Part shown: one piece after another, positions 39,182 to 40,384 of the stretch | How positions within the stretch are numbered: position 1 is the first letter of the stretch | Layout of the letters: the number at the start of each line of letters is the position of its first letter | Source of the DNA: Lentisphaeria bacterium | GTDB lineage: Bacteria; Verrucomicrobiota; Lentisphaeria; Victivallales; Victivallaceae | Assembly (NCBI GenBank): GCA_017457065.1 | Contig: JAFTIE010000206.1 | Location: 1 to 40,384, forward strand | Direction of reading: 5' to 3' | DNA length: 40,384 nt | The notes under the pieces: model-generated | What the model was told of the DNA's origin: nothing | The model's database searches: none | Seen by the model: only the letters and a program-made list of their open reading frames with translations | Made by a program: the position numbers and the translations under genes

Positions 39182-40384
39182 TTATTTTTTCTGCAGCTTC
39201 AGAATCAGAGCCGCAGCTTCTTCTCTGACTTTATCGGGCATGAGAGGATCGTGGGCAAAGTCTACAACCACCCGCTTGGAAGCGTTTTTGAGAAACGCTT
39301 GAGCCGCCGGGGAGTTTTTCCCCACTTCACGGAGTTTTTGCAGATACTTCACATCGGTCATACCCTGCCGCACCGCCATGTAGCGCAGCGAAGGCTGAGC
39401 AACGTCGTTGTCCCCTGCAAAGTAGAGGAGTGCTTCGCCGCCGTTCCCCTTCCAGGTGCAGTTGACAAGGCCGCTGATGGCCTGGTACATATTGTTGAAG
39501 TGGAGTTTGTGATACTCACCGAACCAGGCGTTTCTGCGGAAATTGCGGGCAAGAGAGGAGCGGATGCTGGTGGCACAGGTATAATGCCCGAAGGTCACGC
39601 CCCGTTTTTTTTCTTTGGCGATAAAGGCAAGATGGCCTGCCTGGCTGAAGTAGCCGTGTGTCCACAATATCCAGTGATCCACCATGGGAGCCATTTTTGC
39701 AAGATCAGCAGGACTCATGATATGGGCGCCCAGAGTCATGGTGATCTTGAGCCCCAGATTGGCCTTGCGGGCAATCTTGAGAGTTTCAAGGATCTCAGGC
39801 ATGATCTTGGGGTTGGGTTCGTCGTAGATTTCCATAAAGGATTTTTCCAGAGGAATATTATGTTTTTTGAGCATGAGTCCGACACACTTGACCCATTGGG
39901 GCCAGAGGTGAAGATTCTTTTTGCCGTACTGCTGGAGAAACACATGCTTGCAGCTGTACCCCACAAAAAAACGGTTGCAGCCCCTGCTTTTGACAAATTC
40001 GATAAGTTTTTCCGCTTTGGGAGCTTCGGGGATCATCTTACCGTTGCGGACAGGAAACTTCAAAGACCAGGGATTGATGGCGAAAATGCGCTGTCCTGAT
40101 TCCATTTGGAGTTTTATGACACTGTCGTTGCCGGGAGGTGAAAAGAAGTCTGCCGGAATAGCAGGTTCTTTTGAAAGTTCAATGGGAAGCACCGTAAAGT
40201 TCAGCGGGATATCTTTCATATCCCCCTGAAAGTTCAAATTGCCGTAACCGTAGCCTGCCTTCACAAATTTCCCTGTGCCGTTGGTGGCGATGATCCGAAC
40301 TCTGGCATTGTAGACGCCGGGTTTAAGACCGGTCGTATCAAAGTCGAAACAGAGATGCACCGCTTCTATGGGTCCCACTGTCAC
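39182..40384 (-). CDS. DUF4091-like glycoside hydrolase, 5' end outside the window
   Basis: The last 400 residues of a larger protein; the frame runs off the right edge, so the true start is not seen. The first 70 residues form a beta-sandwich (FDTTGLKPGVYNARVRI). A TIM-barrel-like part follows, with SFMEIYDEPNPKIMPEIL, in which a Glu/Asp pair may be catalytic, and WILWTHGYF. A C-terminal stretch from YRYMAVRQG-like sequence (LRYMAVRQGMTDVKYLQKL) matches the ending of DUF4091 glycoside hydrolase-like proteins. It is probably secreted, but the signal peptide region is missing. The gene lies 261 bases from GH20, behind a terminator, so the two are separate units. The substrate is unknown. Confidence 0.75.
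   Translation of the reverse strand: MTVGPIEAVHLCFDFDTTGLKPGVYNARVRIIATNGTGKFVKAGYGYGNLNFQGDMKDIPLNFTVLPIELSKEPAIPADFFSPPGNDSVIKLQMESGQRIFAINPWSLKFPVRNGKMIPEAPKAEKLIEFVKSRGCNRFFVGYSCKHVFLQQYGKKNLHLWPQWVKCVGLMLKKHNIPLEKSFMEIYDEPNPKIMPEILETLKIARKANLGLKITMTLGAHIMSPADLAKMAPMVDHWILWTHGYFSQAGHLAFIAKEKKRGVTFGHYTCATSIRSSLARNFRRNAWFGEYHKLHFNNMYQAISGLVNCTWKGNGGEALLYFAGDNDVAQPSLRYMAVRQGMTDVKYLQKLREVGKNSPAAQAFLKNASKRVVVDFAHDPLMPDKVREEAAALILKLQKK

Overview
The window looks like part of a chromosome from an anaerobic, carbohydrate-using bacterium of the Planctomycetes-Verrucomicrobia-Lentisphaerae group, most likely a Victivallis-like member of Lentisphaerota. This is inferred from the gene mix: Rnf ion pump, DUF4838 and GH20 glycan enzymes, a DUF4091-like enzyme, a Gfo/Idh/MocA oxidoreductase next to a sugar-isomerase TIM barrel, and a DUF58/BatA/VWA operon. 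No sequence comparison was run. Base composition and codon use look even throughout. I see no IS element, prophage, CRISPR array, tRNA or rRNA.

Layout. 0.1-4.4 kb: an IclR regulator diverges from a two-gene unit (U32-like Fe-S protein, arylamine N-acetyltransferase), followed by a convergent gene of unknown family. 4.5-16.7 kb: a long rightward block with serA, purL (carrying an unexplained 188-codon N-terminal extension), a short primary-type sigma factor, a tRNA-dihydrouridine synthase, an O-antigen-ligase-like protein, a GT-C glycosyltransferase and a secreted DUF4139-like protein. 16.7-20.9 kb: oxidoreductase, TIM-barrel isomerase, a membrane protein under a long hairpin, and cysS, closed by a strong terminator. 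21.0-26.3 kb, leftward: DUF58, BatA-like and double-VWA membrane proteins. 26.3-34.3 kb, leftward: rnfABCDGE followed by an AMMECR1-domain gene, a gpsA-like gene and a GT2 glycosyltransferase, behind a near-consensus promoter. 34.3-40.4 kb: secreted DUF4838 protein, remnant of a winged-helix gene, cytoplasmic GH20 and the 3' part of a DUF4091-like enzyme that runs off the right edge.

The most notable points are: (i) rnfB is cut by one in-frame TAA exactly between two conserved ferredoxin segments, while every other rnf gene is intact; (ii) the purL extension reads as protein but is also unusually dense in perfect short hairpins; (iii) two rightward genes have very long leader hairpins at the ribosome binding site, one of which buries the Shine-Dalgarno sequence and is followed by a nine-C tract right after a TTG start; (iv) six of eight readable promoters use the -10 hexamer TATATT, five of them with exactly 17 bp spacing.

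Functionally, the window combines core metabolism (serine, purine and Cys-tRNA synthesis), a membrane energy module (Rnf), envelope or glycan assembly (ligase, GT-C, GT2) and host or plant glycan breakdown. I found no convincing new multi-gene defence or mobile system.
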